The notes under the pieces were generated by a model, which saw only the letters and a program-made list of their open reading frames with translations, ran no database searches and was not told where the DNA came from. A stretch of DNA of 64,000 nt. It comes from Paenibacillus sp. FSL H7-0737. Its GTDB lineage: Bacteria > Bacillota > Bacilli > Paenibacillales > Paenibacillaceae. A program made the translations under genes and the position numbers. This document shows, piece by piece, positions 26,463 to 36,193 of this stretch (its first letter is position 1; the number at the start of each line of letters is the position of its first letter). The stretch is from positions 1,054,001-1,118,000 of the forward strand of contig NZ_CP009279.1 of NCBI RefSeq assembly GCF_000758545.1. Direction: 5' to 3'.

Positions 26463-26591
26463 TTTATGCTTTCGAAGTAAGCTTTGCTCGAAGTCAAATC
26501 ATTGAAGCTAATGCTCACAAAACTTAAGTTTATGCTTTCGAAGTGAGTTTTGTACGAAGTCAAATCATTGAAGCTAATGCTCACAAAACTT
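26463..26591. repeat. Two tandem 63-bp direct repeats
   Basis: Unit 1 is 26463-26525, unit 2 is 26529-26591, period 66 bp, differing at a few positions. Each begins TTTATGCTTTCGAAGT and ends AATGCTCACAAAACTT. They fill the gap between the CpsD-like gene and galU; unit 2 ends three bases before the galU ribosome binding site. Confidence 0.85.
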
Positions 26592-26608
26592 TTAGGAGGT
26601 AAAGTGCG

Positions 26609-27499
26609 ATGAAAAAGGTAAAAAAAGTAATCATACCCGCGGCAGGACTAGGTACGCGCTTTCTTCCTGCAACGAAAGCCATGCCTAAAGAAATGCTTCC
26701 GATTATCAATAAACCAACCATTCAATACATTGTGGAGGAAGCTATTGCTTCCGGTATTGAAGATATCATCATTGTTACTGGTAAAGGTAAAAGGGCCATT
26801 GAGGATCATTTTGACAATGCATTTGAGCTGGAGTCTAGGCTTCTGGAAGATGGAAAGCTGGATCTGCTTAAAGAGGTTCAGCGTTCAGCCAAGGTAGAAA
26901 TTCACTATATCCGCCAGAAAGAACCGAAGGGTCTGGGGCATGCCGTATGGTGTGCAAGACGGTTTATCGGAGATGAGCCATTCGGTGTCATGTTAGGCGA
27001 TGATATCGTCACAGGAGCCGTACCTTGCCTTAAGCAGCTGATCGATCAATATGAAGAAACACAAAACTCGGTTATCGGAGTTCAAGAGATTCCTGATGAA
27101 TTCACGAATCGTTACGGTATTATTGAACCGGATTTGCAGGACGGTAAATTGTATCGGGTTAACAATTTTGTAGAGAAGCCGCCACTAGGTACGGCACCTT
27201 CCAATCTTGCGATCATGGGCCGGTATGTGTTTACGCCGAAGATCTTTAAGTATCTCGATTTGATGGAAGAAGGCGCTGGCGGAGAGATCCAGTTGACAGA
27301 TGCCATTCAGAAGCTGAATCAGAGCGAACGGGTATATGCCTATAATTTTGACGGAACAAGATATGATGTCGGCGAGCGGCTTGGATATATTTTGACAACA
27401 CTTGAATTTGCACTGCAAAGTGAAGATTTGCGCTATCCGGTGATGGATGCAATGGCGGAATGGCTGAATAAAATGGGACAAACCAGCTTGAGTAGTTAA
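26609..27499 (+). CDS. galU: UTP--glucose-1-phosphate uridylyltransferase
   Basis: Makes UDP-glucose from UTP and glucose-1-phosphate, a precursor for this locus and the substrate of the UDP-glucose dehydrogenase encoded downstream. The 296-aa protein shows the nucleotidyltransferase start [30 protein letters not shown], the [15 protein letters not shown] motif and [21 protein letters not shown] lies nine bases before the ATG. The tandem repeats separate it from the Wzz/CpsD pair; still same strand. Confidence 0.95.
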   Translation: MKKVKKVIIPAAGLGTRFLPATKAMPKEMLPIINKPTIQYIVEEAIASGIEDIIIVTGKGKRAIEDHFDNAFELESRLLEDGKLDLLKEVQRSAKVEIHYIRQKEPKGLGHAVWCARRFIGDEPFGVMLGDDIVTGAVPCLKQLIDQYEETQNSVIGVQEIPDEFTNRYGIIEPDLQDGKLYRVNNFVEKPPLGTAPSNLAIMGRYVFTPKIFKYLDLMEEGAGGEIQLTDAIQKLNQSERVYAYNFDGTRYDVGERLGYILTTLEFALQSEDLRYPVMDAMAEWLNKMGQTSLSS

Positions 27500-27535
27500 G
27501 TTGAGTTCGCAAAATTTTAGATGAGGAGGATGAGC

Positions 27536-28222
27536 ATGCAAAAACTGCCGGAAGACTACGAGGCGGTCCTGCCGAAACTTTACATGCTGCATACCGATGA
27601 GAGAAGGAAAGAAGCGGAGTCCTATTTAATAATGAAACGGATGATCGATATCTTTTTTTCCGCTCTTGGTCTTCTCGTGTTAATGCCATTATTTGTTGTC
27701 GTGGCGATTCTGATCAAGCTGGAGGATCCGAAAGGAAAGGTGTTCTTTCGGCAAAACCGGGTTGGGAAGAATGAAAAGCAGTTCCCGATGTATAAGTTCA
27801 GATCCATGGTTAGTAACGCTGAGGAGTTAAAAGAAAACCTGATGGCCTATAACGAAGTGAGCGGTGCCATGTTCAAGATTAAGAACGATCCGCGGATCAC
27901 ACAGATAGGGAGATTCCTGCGCAAGACGAGCATCGATGAGCTACCTCAGCTGTGGAATGTGCTGATAGGTCAAATGAGTCTGGTCGGTCCTCGTCCTCCG
28001 CTGCCTGAAGAGGTGGCTCAGTATACGGAATATGACAAACAGCGTTTGACGGTTACACCAGGCTGTACCGGATATTGGCAAGTAAATGCCCGAAATAGTG
28101 TCGGCTTCGACGAAATGGTACAGCTGGACTTAACCTACATCCATATTCGGAGCACCATGCTGGATCTAAAAATCATTGCTAAAACCGGACTGATGTTACT
28201 CGGTTCAAAAGATGCTTATTAA
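27536..28222 (+). CDS. Priming undecaprenyl-phosphate sugar-phosphate transferase (bacterial sugar transferase family)
   Basis: Starts the repeat unit by putting a hexose-1-phosphate (Glc or Gal) on undecaprenyl phosphate. The 228-aa chain is the catalytic-domain-only type: one re-entrant hydrophobic segment (about 30-55, with IFFSALGLLVLMPLF), then FRQNRVGKNEKQFPMYKFRS, the catalytic-type DELPQLWNVL and MSLVGPRPPLPEEV. Start ATG at 27536 has GAGGAGG upstream. Sugar specificity cannot be read from sequence. Confidence 0.92.
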   Translation: MQKLPEDYEAVLPKLYMLHTDERRKEAESYLIMKRMIDIFFSALGLLVLMPLFVVVAILIKLEDPKGKVFFRQNRVGKNEKQFPMYKFRSMVSNAEELKENLMAYNEVSGAMFKIKNDPRITQIGRFLRKTSIDELPQLWNVLIGQMSLVGPRPPLPEEVAQYTEYDKQRLTVTPGCTGYWQVNARNSVGFDEMVQLDLTYIHIRSTMLDLKIIAKTGLMLLGSKDAY

Positions 28223-28247
28223 TAATGTGGAAATTAGGTGAATGCCG

Positions 28248-29183
28248 ATGCGTGAATACGGAGACGTTCCTAAGCTTTCCATTATCATCTGTACCTACAA
28301 CAGAGCACCTTTATTGATCAAGACGCTTCAGTCACTTTTAAAGCTAGATCACTTAGAGCAGGCGGAGATCATTGTTGTGGATAACTGTTCCAAGGATGAT
28401 ACTGAAGCTTGCGTCAAAAAGTTTATAGGAAAGCATGGAGCTGATATGGATATCCGCTACATGATGGAGCCGATGCAGGGGCTTTCAGCGGCTAGAAATA
28501 CAGGGATTCTGGCTTCCAAATCGCCGCTGATTGCCTTTCTCGATGATGATGCGATACCTTGCCAGCGATGGATAACAACAATTGTCAGTACTTTCGAGAG
28601 TAAACCGGAGGTCATGGCTATGGGAGGTAAAATCGCTCCGATATTTGAAAGTAAACGTCCGGACTGGTTGATTAAACCCTTTGAGCTTCCGTACACGATT
28701 GTTGATTTAGGTAGCCGGATTAAGGAATATCCCAAGCAACTTCATCCTTGTGGGGCCAATATGGCGATGCGGAAGCTCGTATTCGACATCAGTCTTTTTC
28801 CCCTAGATCTCGGAAGAAAGGGTGATTCTCTGCTCTCCGGTGAAGAGACCTGGTTATTCGGACAGATTCAAAAAGAAGGGCATTCCATCCTCTACCATCC
28901 GGAAATGGCGGTTGACCATTTCGTTCCGGCGGCCCGTTTGACAGAAGACTGGATTATGAGGCGCTATTATAGCCAAGGCATCTCTAACGCTATGAAAAGC
29001 GAAGGACTAAAAGGCAAGCTGCTTCTAGTGGGAAAGACAGCCGCTAAGCTCGTGTATATCCTGGCTGATTCTATCCTCTCAAGAAGTAAAGGAAGAAGGC
29101 TTTTGAACAAATGCAGGCTGGAGAGTATTCGTGGAACGCTTCATATGATTCTCAATCGGGAGAGGCATTCCGCAGCGGGGTGA
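28248..29183 (+). CDS. Family 2 glycosyltransferase
   Basis: A 311-aa GT-A-fold inverting transferase of the locus. N-terminal LSIIICTYNRAPLLIKTL and IIVVDNCSKDDTE, then the metal-binding FLDDDAIP; C-terminal EETWLFGQI and WIMRRYYSQG. I take ATG at 28248, seven bases after AGGTGA; ATG at 28242 is too close. It adds one sugar to the lipid-linked repeat unit at the cytoplasmic face; donor and linkage are unknown. Confidence 0.88.
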   Translation: MREYGDVPKLSIIICTYNRAPLLIKTLQSLLKLDHLEQAEIIVVDNCSKDDTEACVKKFIGKHGADMDIRYMMEPMQGLSAARNTGILASKSPLIAFLDDDAIPCQRWITTIVSTFESKPEVMAMGGKIAPIFESKRPDWLIKPFELPYTIVDLGSRIKEYPKQLHPCGANMAMRKLVFDISLFPLDLGRKGDSLLSGEETWLFGQIQKEGHSILYHPEMAVDHFVPAARLTEDWIMRRYYSQGISNAMKSEGLKGKLLLVGKTAAKLVYILADSILSRSKGRRLLNKCRLESIRGTLHMILNRERHSAAG

Positions 29184-29192
29184 GGGATTAAT

Positions 29193-30539
29193 ATGACAAA
29201 TTTTGAGTGGGGCTCCAAATTAAATGTTTTGCCATACGGGATGCTCTATCTCATGTCGGCCCTGTTCTTTGGAACGGCGGTCATCTACCAGCCGATGATT
29301 GCGATAGCTGCCGTGCTTCTGATTATTTTGCTGGGAATCTCAATTTCACGGCCTGAACTGATCAGTTATTTCGTTCTAATCACGACGGCAATATCGATTA
29401 ACTTTTTATATGATGGCAGCATGTTCGGAATGGAGATACTGTCCCTTTATAAATTGGTTATCGTGATGCTGCTTGTTCCTTGTATTCTGGTCAATGGCTT
29501 GCGGTTTCGTCTGAGTCACCCCTTGTGGGCAATGGTAGCGCTGCTGGTGATTACCTTTGGGTCTTCGATCTGGCTGCCGGAAATGACCTCATCCATTGCA
29601 GTTAAAGCTTTTATCGGTCTATCCATTCCATTCGTATTTTTATTAATCAACTGGAAAAAGAATGTAGCTGAGCTGCAAATCAAAATTATCTGTATGCTTC
29701 CCCTTGTTAGTGTAGTGGTTGGTTTGTTGCTGCAGCTTGCGCATGTTCATAATTTTCTCAACATCGAGTATACAGGCGCTGTACGGATTCAGGGGGCTAA
29801 TATTCCTGCGCATCTAGCGATGCTGGCCTTTATGGGAGTAGCGATTCCATTTATAGAGGTGAAGCGGAATCCGCAGCAAGCACGCTTTTTCTATATCATG
29901 TTAGTTCTAAATTTCTTTATCTTGATTGGAACAGGAACAAGAGGGCCTATATTGGCACTTGGACTTACCGTTCTCTATTACTTCTATGATATTCTCCGCC
30001 AATATTTGAAGGGCAGAACCTATCTGCTAATTCCGTTGATGGGTGCATTTTTCCTGATTATGGTCGCCGTTTTCTGGCAGCTCGATAATTTTGAGAAACG
30101 TTCCTTTGAGAGACAGACAGATACGGCTGTTGATTTATCAGGAAGGTCAGAGGCATGGGAGTATTTCTTAAACAAGGCTGCGGACTCTCCTTGGTCTGGT
30201 AGAGGGCTTGGAGCAGTGACGGTAGCAAATGATGGAACATTGTATAAGGGTTTTGTAGTTCCGCACAACGAGTATATCCGCTTTTACTTCGATGGGGGAT
30301 ATATTGGCGCTATTCTGTTGATGTTCTCTTTATTGGCTGTATTTATTCTGGTGTACAGAGCATTGGCTCCGCCGATCAAACCTTATTATCTGTTATTTAT
30401 TGCAGCGTTTTTAATCTACTCATTCTCCGATAACACGCTGTCGACGGTCCAATTTATTATTCCGTTCTGTTGGTACCTGAACTGCCTGTATCGATCTTCA
30501 CAGCCAACCGATTCCCCACAAAAAGAAGTGATACGATGA
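29193..30539 (+). CDS. O-antigen ligase/Wzy-like polymerase (first)
   Basis: A 448-aa integral membrane protein with about 12 hydrophobic segments and a large extracellular loop before the C-terminal segments. The Wzy_C-type stretch GTGTRGPILALGL and the later SGRSEAWEYFLNKAADSPWSG and VVPHNEYIRFYFDGG are typical for O-antigen ligase/polymerase proteins. It likely joins repeat units outside the membrane. Start codon has GTGAGGG upstream. Its stop overlaps the start of the next gene (ATGA). Confidence 0.8.
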   Translation: MTNFEWGSKLNVLPYGMLYLMSALFFGTAVIYQPMIAIAAVLLIILLGISISRPELISYFVLITTAISINFLYDGSMFGMEILSLYKLVIVMLLVPCILVNGLRFRLSHPLWAMVALLVITFGSSIWLPEMTSSIAVKAFIGLSIPFVFLLINWKKNVAELQIKIICMLPLVSVVVGLLLQLAHVHNFLNIEYTGAVRIQGANIPAHLAMLAFMGVAIPFIEVKRNPQQARFFYIMLVLNFFILIGTGTRGPILALGLTVLYYFYDILRQYLKGRTYLLIPLMGAFFLIMVAVFWQLDNFEKRSFERQTDTAVDLSGRSEAWEYFLNKAADSPWSGRGLGAVTVANDGTLYKGFVVPHNEYIRFYFDGGYIGAILLMFSLLAVFILVYRALAPPIKPYYLLFIAAFLIYSFSDNTLSTVQFIIPFCWYLNCLYRSSQPTDSPQKEVIR

Positions 30540-31309
30540 GTCAAGTGAACATGTTCGATGTCAATTTTGATAACTATGATTTCATGGATTTGCTTGATTA
30601 CATTGATAAAACCATTCAGGAGAGGAATCAGTCTTATATCCTCACTTGCAATGTAGATCATGTGATCAAGCTTCGTAAGGATAAAGAATTTCAAACGGTA
30701 TATTCGAAGGCAGGCGCAGTTGTTGCTGACGGAATGCCACTGATCTGGGCATCCAAAATGCTAGGCAAGCCGCTTAAGCAGAAGGTATCCGGCGCGGATC
30801 TATTTAATCGATTGGGCAACGCCTTTGAGCAAAGGAAGTACCGGCTGTTCTTCTTAGGCTCAGCTGAAGGCGTGGCGGAACGGGCAGCGATGAATTTGAA
30901 AACAGCGCATCCCGGGATAAATGTGGTTGGCTGTTATTCTCCATCCTATGGATTCGAGCACAATGAGGAGGAGAATGAACGCATTATAGAAATGCTGACA
31001 GAGTGCCAGCCAGATATCGTGTTTGTTGGTGTAGGAGCGCCTAAGCAGGAAAAGTGGATTTACCGCCACTATACCTCTTATCAAGCTCCGATATCGATCG
31101 GAGTGGGAGCGACCTTTGATTTTCTGTCAGGCTCAGTGAAACGAGCGCCTAGCTTTATGCAAAAAACAGGGTTCGAATGGTTCTGGCGGCTAAGCCAGGA
31201 GCCGGGCCGGCTCTGGAAAAGATATCTTGTGGATGATGCACAATTTCTACTTTTATTACTTAAGGAACTGCGTAAGCGGGATAAGGTGAAGGAAGGAGGC
31301 TTGGAATGA
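30536..31309 (+). CDS. WecG/TagA/CpsF family glycosyltransferase
   Basis: A 257-aa GT26-family transferase. Family motifs: TCNVDHVIKLRKDKEF, VVADGMPLIW, KVSGADLF, LFFLGSAEG, VFVGVGAPKQEKWI and VGVGATFDFLSG(S)VKRAP. It acts on lipid-linked intermediates at the membrane face. ATG at 30536 overlaps the previous stop in ATGA, so translation is coupled; a longer upstream frame is within the preceding gene. Next gene also overlaps by ATGA at 31306. Confidence 0.9.
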   Translation: MSQVNMFDVNFDNYDFMDLLDYIDKTIQERNQSYILTCNVDHVIKLRKDKEFQTVYSKAGAVVADGMPLIWASKMLGKPLKQKVSGADLFNRLGNAFEQRKYRLFFLGSAEGVAERAAMNLKTAHPGINVVGCYSPSYGFEHNEEENERIIEMLTECQPDIVFVGVGAPKQEKWIYRHYTSYQAPISIGVGATFDFLSGSVKRAPSFMQKTGFEWFWRLSQEPGRLWKRYLVDDAQFLLLLLKELRKRDKVKEGGLE

Positions 31310-32784
31310 GTGTATTTACGCCCCCATCACTTAGGTTCATCAAGACAGCTGGATTAATAGGGGGGACTGCAGCTGCAGGTGTCTCTCTTCCGCTGATCAT
31401 CGGCTTCTCCAGTGCGATGCTGAGTTCATCGAACAGTCTGCAGGGAGCCATTCTCTCAGCCATCCTATTCCCGGCTTTCTTGCTAGCCATACTTAGACCG
31501 AAAATGCTGGTTACTTATACCTTGCTAATCTGGGCCGTAGCTCCAGAGCTGCGCCGCATTGCTGACTGGTCAGAAGGAGTGTATCACTCTGTATCCTTGC
31601 TGAGCTTAGCTCCCTTGTTAACCGGTGTAACCTTGATCATTCCGCTGCTGAAGGAGATTCATAATATTCAAAAGGCCTCCACGCGGATCATGTTAATGTT
31701 CGCAGTTGCGCTGGGTTATGGTGCTTTAATCGGTTTGGCTAAGAATGGCATGGGTTCAGTTTATGACTTAGCGAATTATATTGTGCCACTGCTGTTATTG
31801 CCGTACTTTGCCGTCACGAAGTTCAAGCCGAAGGATATCGATCGATTGCTTACGGCTTTTGCTAATATTGCTGTCCTAGTTGCCATTTACGGGATTGTTC
31901 AGTATTTGACGGTGCCACCTTGGGATGTGTTCTGGATGAAACATGCGGATATGATGTCCATCGGAAATCCATATCCATTGGAAATCCGAGTGTTCTCTAC
32001 GCTGAATTCACCGGGACCGGCTGCAACCTTCTTAGCGTTTGCTTTAGTTCCGATGATACTGGAGAAAAAATGGCGGGGAACATTGCGCTGGATCGGCGTG
32101 CTGCTGGTTGTAATCTGCCTGCTGACTACTTTAGTACGCGCGGCATGGCTGATTCTTCTGGTGATGCTGCTCATGTACATTGGAACCTCTCCTTCTAAGG
32201 GAAAGTGGAAAACCTTGATCCAATTAGTTTTTGTGGCTGCTGCGTTGTTCTGGGTTGTGCCAAAATTGCCTGGCGCCGAAGGACTGGTTGCTCGGGTAGA
32301 GACACTTTCTTCTGTTCAGGAAGATCACTCTTATAATGAACGGCTAAGCTTATGGCAAAACATGCTGCCTATGGTCGCCGCCAATCCAGTAGGTCAGGGA
32401 ATCGGTAGTGTAGGTCAAGGGACTAAGCTTGGTAATGACGGCGAGCTTGGAGAGTACGGAATTATGGATAACGGAGTTATCGCCTTACTGCTTACCTTTG
32501 GTATTCTGGGTGCTGTTTTCTTCTTCGGAGCTTTAGGCGCAGTTGTCAAACAAATATTCGCTAGAGTAATCAGCAGGGACCAATTGCAGCCATACGCCCG
32601 ACTTGCTCTTGCTACTTGGACCGGTGCGATAGTCAGTTTGGTATCAGATAATGGGTTTCCCGGACTCAAGGGATACTTAATCTGGATGCTGATCGGTCTT
32701 GGCCTCAGCGCAAGGGAGATTACTCAAAGTAGAAGGAAGGGAACACCGTATGCAGCAGTTGAATGCAAAATCTCTCCCCGCTAA
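31306..32784 (+). CDS. O-antigen ligase/Wzy-like polymerase (second)
   Basis: A 492-aa membrane protein with about 12 hydrophobic segments and the Wzy_C-type region: LLTTLVRAAWLILLVMLLMY, then NERLSLWQNMLPMVAANPVG and GQGIGSVGQGT, ending with hydrophobic segments. It is distinct from the first Wzy-like protein. Two polymerases with one Wzx in a single locus suggest either two polymers or one acting as a ligase or release factor. ATG at 31306 overlaps the previous gene by four bases. Confidence 0.8.
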   Translation: MSVFTPPSLRFIKTAGLIGGTAAAGVSLPLIIGFSSAMLSSSNSLQGAILSAILFPAFLLAILRPKMLVTYTLLIWAVAPELRRIADWSEGVYHSVSLLSLAPLLTGVTLIIPLLKEIHNIQKASTRIMLMFAVALGYGALIGLAKNGMGSVYDLANYIVPLLLLPYFAVTKFKPKDIDRLLTAFANIAVLVAIYGIVQYLTVPPWDVFWMKHADMMSIGNPYPLEIRVFSTLNSPGPAATFLAFALVPMILEKKWRGTLRWIGVLLVVICLLTTLVRAAWLILLVMLLMYIGTSPSKGKWKTLIQLVFVAAALFWVVPKLPGAEGLVARVETLSSVQEDHSYNERLSLWQNMLPMVAANPVGQGIGSVGQGTKLGNDGELGEYGIMDNGVIALLLTFGILGAVFFFGALGAVVKQIFARVISRDQLQPYARLALATWTGAIVSLVSDNGFPGLKGYLIWMLIGLGLSAREITQSRRKGTPYAAVECKISPR

Positions 32785-34135
32785 AACAATCTGGTCATCT
32801 TTTAGACTGTTCGCCAAGAGCAAGGACAACAGCTCGGCAGCCGTAAAAACTATGTTTGTCAGTGTCATGATCCTATTGATTAACATGTTAACTGGTGTAC
32901 TGACCGCCCGTTATCTTGGACCGACAGGTCGTGGGGAACAGACGGCAATGATTAACTGGTCACAGTTTCTGGCCTTTAGCATGAGCTTTGGCATTCCTTC
33001 AGCTCTCATCTATAACGCTAAGAAAAACCCGGAGGATGCCGGAGTACTTTATCGTATGGCATTGCTGCTCGGTACCATTTTTGGGGTCATAGCGATGATT
33101 ATAGGTATCGTGGTCTTGCCTTATTGGCTGAAATCCTTCAGTCCGGAGGTCGTGACCTTTGCTCAGTGGTCTATGATTCTGTGTCCGATTATAGTGATCT
33201 CTCAAATTAACAATGCAGCTTTTCAATTCAGAGGTGAATACAAGAGGTTTAATTGGATTCGCTATCTAGTGCCGTTGCTTACACTGACGATGATCGGGAT
33301 ATTGATCGCGCTGGATCGGATGAATCCATTTACAACTGCAGTTGCCTATCTTCTTCCTGGAGCGCCGCTGTTTATCGGAATGACGATTTCCTTGCTTCGT
33401 ACCTATAAGGTGAAGATGAGAGGGGCCTATCAGAATTTAAAAAGATTGTTTACTTACGGGCTTGGTTCCTACGGCAATGACTTGCTTGGCAATTTCTCTT
33501 ATTATATCGATCAGATCGTAATTGCCGGTTTGTTAAGACCTGCTGATCTGGGGCTGTATGTAGTGGCTGTGAGTCTATCGCGAATGGTCAATTTTTTCTC
33601 AAGCTCGATTACTATCGTACTGTTTCCCAAGGCCTCTGAGCTGTCAAAAGAACAGGCAGTTGAGTTAACATTCAAAGCCTTTCGCATAAGTACGACTTTC
33701 ACCATGCTTGGCGGAGTAGTCCTGATGCTCTTAGCCCCTTTAGTAATTCCGTTGATGTACGGCAAAGACTTCAATGCGGCATTAACCGTGTTTCGCTTGT
33801 TGCTCCTTGAAGTGACTATTAGCGGGGGGACGATCATTCTGGCGCAGGCCTTTATGGCGCTAGGCAAGCCGAAAATTGTTTCGATGCTTCAAGGTTTTGG
33901 CTTACTCTTGGTTATCCCAATGTTGTTCCTGCTCATCCCTAAGTTTGGCTTACTCGGAGCAGGGATAGCGATGTTGTCATCAGCAATCCTGCGATTCTTC
34001 TTCATTGTTCTCAATATAAAGTACACCTTAAAAGTTAAACTACCCCGGCTGCTCATTACCCGGGAGGACATCCAGTGGATGAAGACGACGATGAATTCTT
34101 ACATTCGCAAGAAACCGATGGATATGAATGGATAA
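32750..34135 (+). CDS. Wzx-type polysaccharide flippase (MOP superfamily)
   Basis: Moves undecaprenyl-linked repeat units across the membrane. The 461-aa protein has about 12-14 hydrophobic segments; motifs include TARYLGPTGRGEQTAM near the N-terminus (typical of polysaccharide biosynthesis proteins), GLGSYGNDLLGNFSYYIDQ and LRPADLGLYVVAVSLSRMV. ATG at 32750 with GAAGGAAGGG upstream lies 35 nt inside the previous gene. The only flippase found in the locus. Confidence 0.9.
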   Translation: MQQLNAKSLPAKTIWSSFRLFAKSKDNSSAAVKTMFVSVMILLINMLTGVLTARYLGPTGRGEQTAMINWSQFLAFSMSFGIPSALIYNAKKNPEDAGVLYRMALLLGTIFGVIAMIIGIVVLPYWLKSFSPEVVTFAQWSMILCPIIVISQINNAAFQFRGEYKRFNWIRYLVPLLTLTMIGILIALDRMNPFTTAVAYLLPGAPLFIGMTISLLRTYKVKMRGAYQNLKRLFTYGLGSYGNDLLGNFSYYIDQIVIAGLLRPADLGLYVVAVSLSRMVNFFSSSITIVLFPKASELSKEQAVELTFKAFRISTTFTMLGGVVLMLLAPLVIPLMYGKDFNAALTVFRLLLLEVTISGGTIILAQAFMALGKPKIVSMLQGFGLLLVIPMLFLLIPKFGLLGAGIAMLSSAILRFFFIVLNIKYTLKVKLPRLLITREDIQWMKTTMNSYIRKKPMDMNG

Positions 34136-34161
34136 TGCGAAAGACAAAGGAGGGAACCTTC

Positions 34162-35019
34162 ATGGATTCAGTAAAAAGCGTGGTAGGCGGCCAAGGCAAT
34201 TATCCAATATCGGCTGTCATCATCGCTCAGGATGACGAAGTTCGAATATCTAAGGCCATACAATCCTGCAGGTTATTCGCCGACGAGGTGATTGTGATTG
34301 ACGGAGGCAGCAAAGACGGGACAGTTCAGCTTTCCGAAAGCTTGAATTGTCGTGTATACGTCAACCCATGGCCCGGATATGCGAAACAGAGGGAGTTCGG
34401 AGTAGAACGCGCGGTTCATGATTGGGTCTTCCTTATTGATACTGACGAAGTGGTCAGCGACGAGTTGGCCGCAAGTATTCTTGAACTGAAACCGGGGCTT
34501 AAGGATCAATCGGTTGCCTATTCTATCTACCGGATCGGTGATTTTATGGGCAGATGGCTGGATCGTGGCGAATATCTAGTGCGCCTTTACAACCGCAAAG
34601 CGTATGGAATTCGAAACAGCTTGGTGCACGAGATGCCCGAGGTTTCTGAAGAACGAACTATACGTTTGACAGGAACTCTCTGGCATTATGGTTACCGCAG
34701 TATTAACGATCATGTGGCACGTTTCAATAAGTATACTGACTTGGAAGCTGAAAGTGCGTATGCCAAGGGCAAACGATTTCGGGTCAGTCATCTGCTGTTA
34801 AGACCGCCAGCCCGTTTCCTGCAAAAGTATTTCTTACACGGTTTGTTCAAGAAGGGAATGTCAGGTTTCGGTGTATCCGTATTCTGGGTCATGTATGAAT
34901 TCATGGTCGGCTTCAAGCATTACGAATTAATTAGATCGGGAAAGCTGACTCAGCACAATGCGAAGACGAGTCAGACCGAGAAGGAGAATAAAGGAGAGAG
35001 AAGCTATGCCGTACAGTGA
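34162..35019 (+). CDS. Family 2 glycosyltransferase (LgtF/WaaE-like)
   Basis: A 285-aa GT-A transferase. ISAVIIAQDDEVRISKAIQSC, DEVIVIDGGSKDGTVQL and the LIDTDEVVSDELAASI metal region are typical of the WaaE/KdtX-like GT2 group. The ATG at 34162 sits six bases after AAAGGAGGG; longer in-frame starts (34075, 34135) lie in or at the end of wzx. The next gene starts inside its last 14 bases. Donor sugar unknown. Confidence 0.88.
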   Translation: MDSVKSVVGGQGNYPISAVIIAQDDEVRISKAIQSCRLFADEVIVIDGGSKDGTVQLSESLNCRVYVNPWPGYAKQREFGVERAVHDWVFLIDTDEVVSDELAASILELKPGLKDQSVAYSIYRIGDFMGRWLDRGEYLVRLYNRKAYGIRNSLVHEMPEVSEERTIRLTGTLWHYGYRSINDHVARFNKYTDLEAESAYAKGKRFRVSHLLLRPPARFLQKYFLHGLFKKGMSGFGVSVFWVMYEFMVGFKHYELIRSGKLTQHNAKTSQTEKENKGERSYAVQ

Positions 35020-36193
35020 CGGATTGAACATTATGACGACTGGCCTTAGCTGGCCGTCGCTACAGCCGGGTGGGCTTAACACGTATTTCAAATCCGTTTG
35101 CGAGCAACTCTCCTCACGTAATCGGGTGCATGCGCTGATTTGCAGTCAAGAAACGCCTGCTACCCCTGAGGAATTGATTATTCACAATGCCGGAGATCCA
35201 AAAGATGGGATCTGGAAACGTAAGGATGCTTTCCAGCGTAAGGCGGCCGATCTGATGGGAGAGGGCAGTGGCCGTATAGATATTTTATACACTCACTTTG
35301 CTCCTTATGGTATTGGTCCAGCCTTGGAAGCAAAGAAACGTGGGATTCCTGTAGTGATGACTTTTCATGGCCCATGGAATGAAGAAATGAAAATCGAAGG
35401 TCAAGGCATTAAGCACCGGGTCAAAACAACCATCGCCAAATCCATCGAACATAGAGCCTATAAACTAGCGGATAAGTTCATCGTGCTTAGTGAGACGTTC
35501 CGGGACATTCTCCATAAGCTGCACGGAGTGCCTCTACACAAAATTATAGTGATTCCAGGCGCAGCTAATGTGGAACGTTTTATTCCCGCTACGAATCGAT
35601 TGGCGATTCGACGAAGCTTGAATTTACCTGAGGGAGCAACAACCGTGCTGACTGTTCGGCGGTTGGTCAATCGGATGGGACTACTCCAGCTGCTTGAAGC
35701 CTGGAAGCAAGTTGCGGAGCGTTTCCCGAATGCAATTCTGCTGATTGGTGGTAAAGGGCCGTTGCGGGGGGAACTGGAAGAAAAGATCGCCGACTATGGC
35801 TTAAGCAATAAGGTAAGACTGCTAGGCTACATTCCTGATCATGAGCTAGCCTCTTATTATCAGGCAGCGGATATGTTCGTGGTTCCCTCACAGGCATTGG
35901 AGGGCTTTGGTTTAATTACCGTTGAAGCTTTATCTTCAGGATTGCCAGTGATGGCTACACCGATTGGCGGCAATAAGGAAATTTTGCAAGGCTTCCGGCC
36001 GGAATTACTATTTAAGAGTTCAAGTAGTGACCACATGGCTGAAGGTATGATCCATATGCTTAGCAATCGAAAGCTGCTTCCGAGCCGGGATGAATGTAGA
36101 GAGCATGTACTGGAGAGATATACCTGGGAGCATGTTACGGATCAAGTAGAATCCGTGTTCCTACAAGCCTTAGGAGAGGAGGTGACCACGTAA
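35006..36193 (+). CDS. Family 4 glycosyltransferase
   Basis: A 395-aa GT-B retaining transferase. N-terminal SWPSLQPGGLNTYFKSV with the Gly-rich acceptor loop, VVMTFHGPWNEEM, then the C-terminal donor domain: LTVRRLVNRMGLLQLLEAW, LLIGGKGPL and the signature PSQALEGFGLITVEALSSG. ATG at 35006 has GGAGAG upstream and overlaps the preceding gene. Part of the tightly packed run of transferases. Confidence 0.9.
   Translation: MPYSDGLNIMTTGLSWPSLQPGGLNTYFKSVCEQLSSRNRVHALICSQETPATPEELIIHNAGDPKDGIWKRKDAFQRKAADLMGEGSGRIDILYTHFAPYGIGPALEAKKRGIPVVMTFHGPWNEEMKIEGQGIKHRVKTTIAKSIEHRAYKLADKFIVLSETFRDILHKLHGVPLHKIIVIPGAANVERFIPATNRLAIRRSLNLPEGATTVLTVRRLVNRMGLLQLLEAWKQVAERFPNAILLIGGKGPLRGELEEKIADYGLSNKVRLLGYIPDHELASYYQAADMFVVPSQALEGFGLITVEALSSGLPVMATPIGGNKEILQGFRPELLFKSSSSDHMAEGMIHMLSNRKLLPSRDECREHVLERYTWEHVTDQVESVFLQALGEEVTT

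Noticed and set aside
26330..26584. 84-codon minus-strand frame with internal repeats
   Set aside because: The repeated peptide is only the 63-bp direct repeat read in one frame; no binding site, overlaps the CpsD-like gene.
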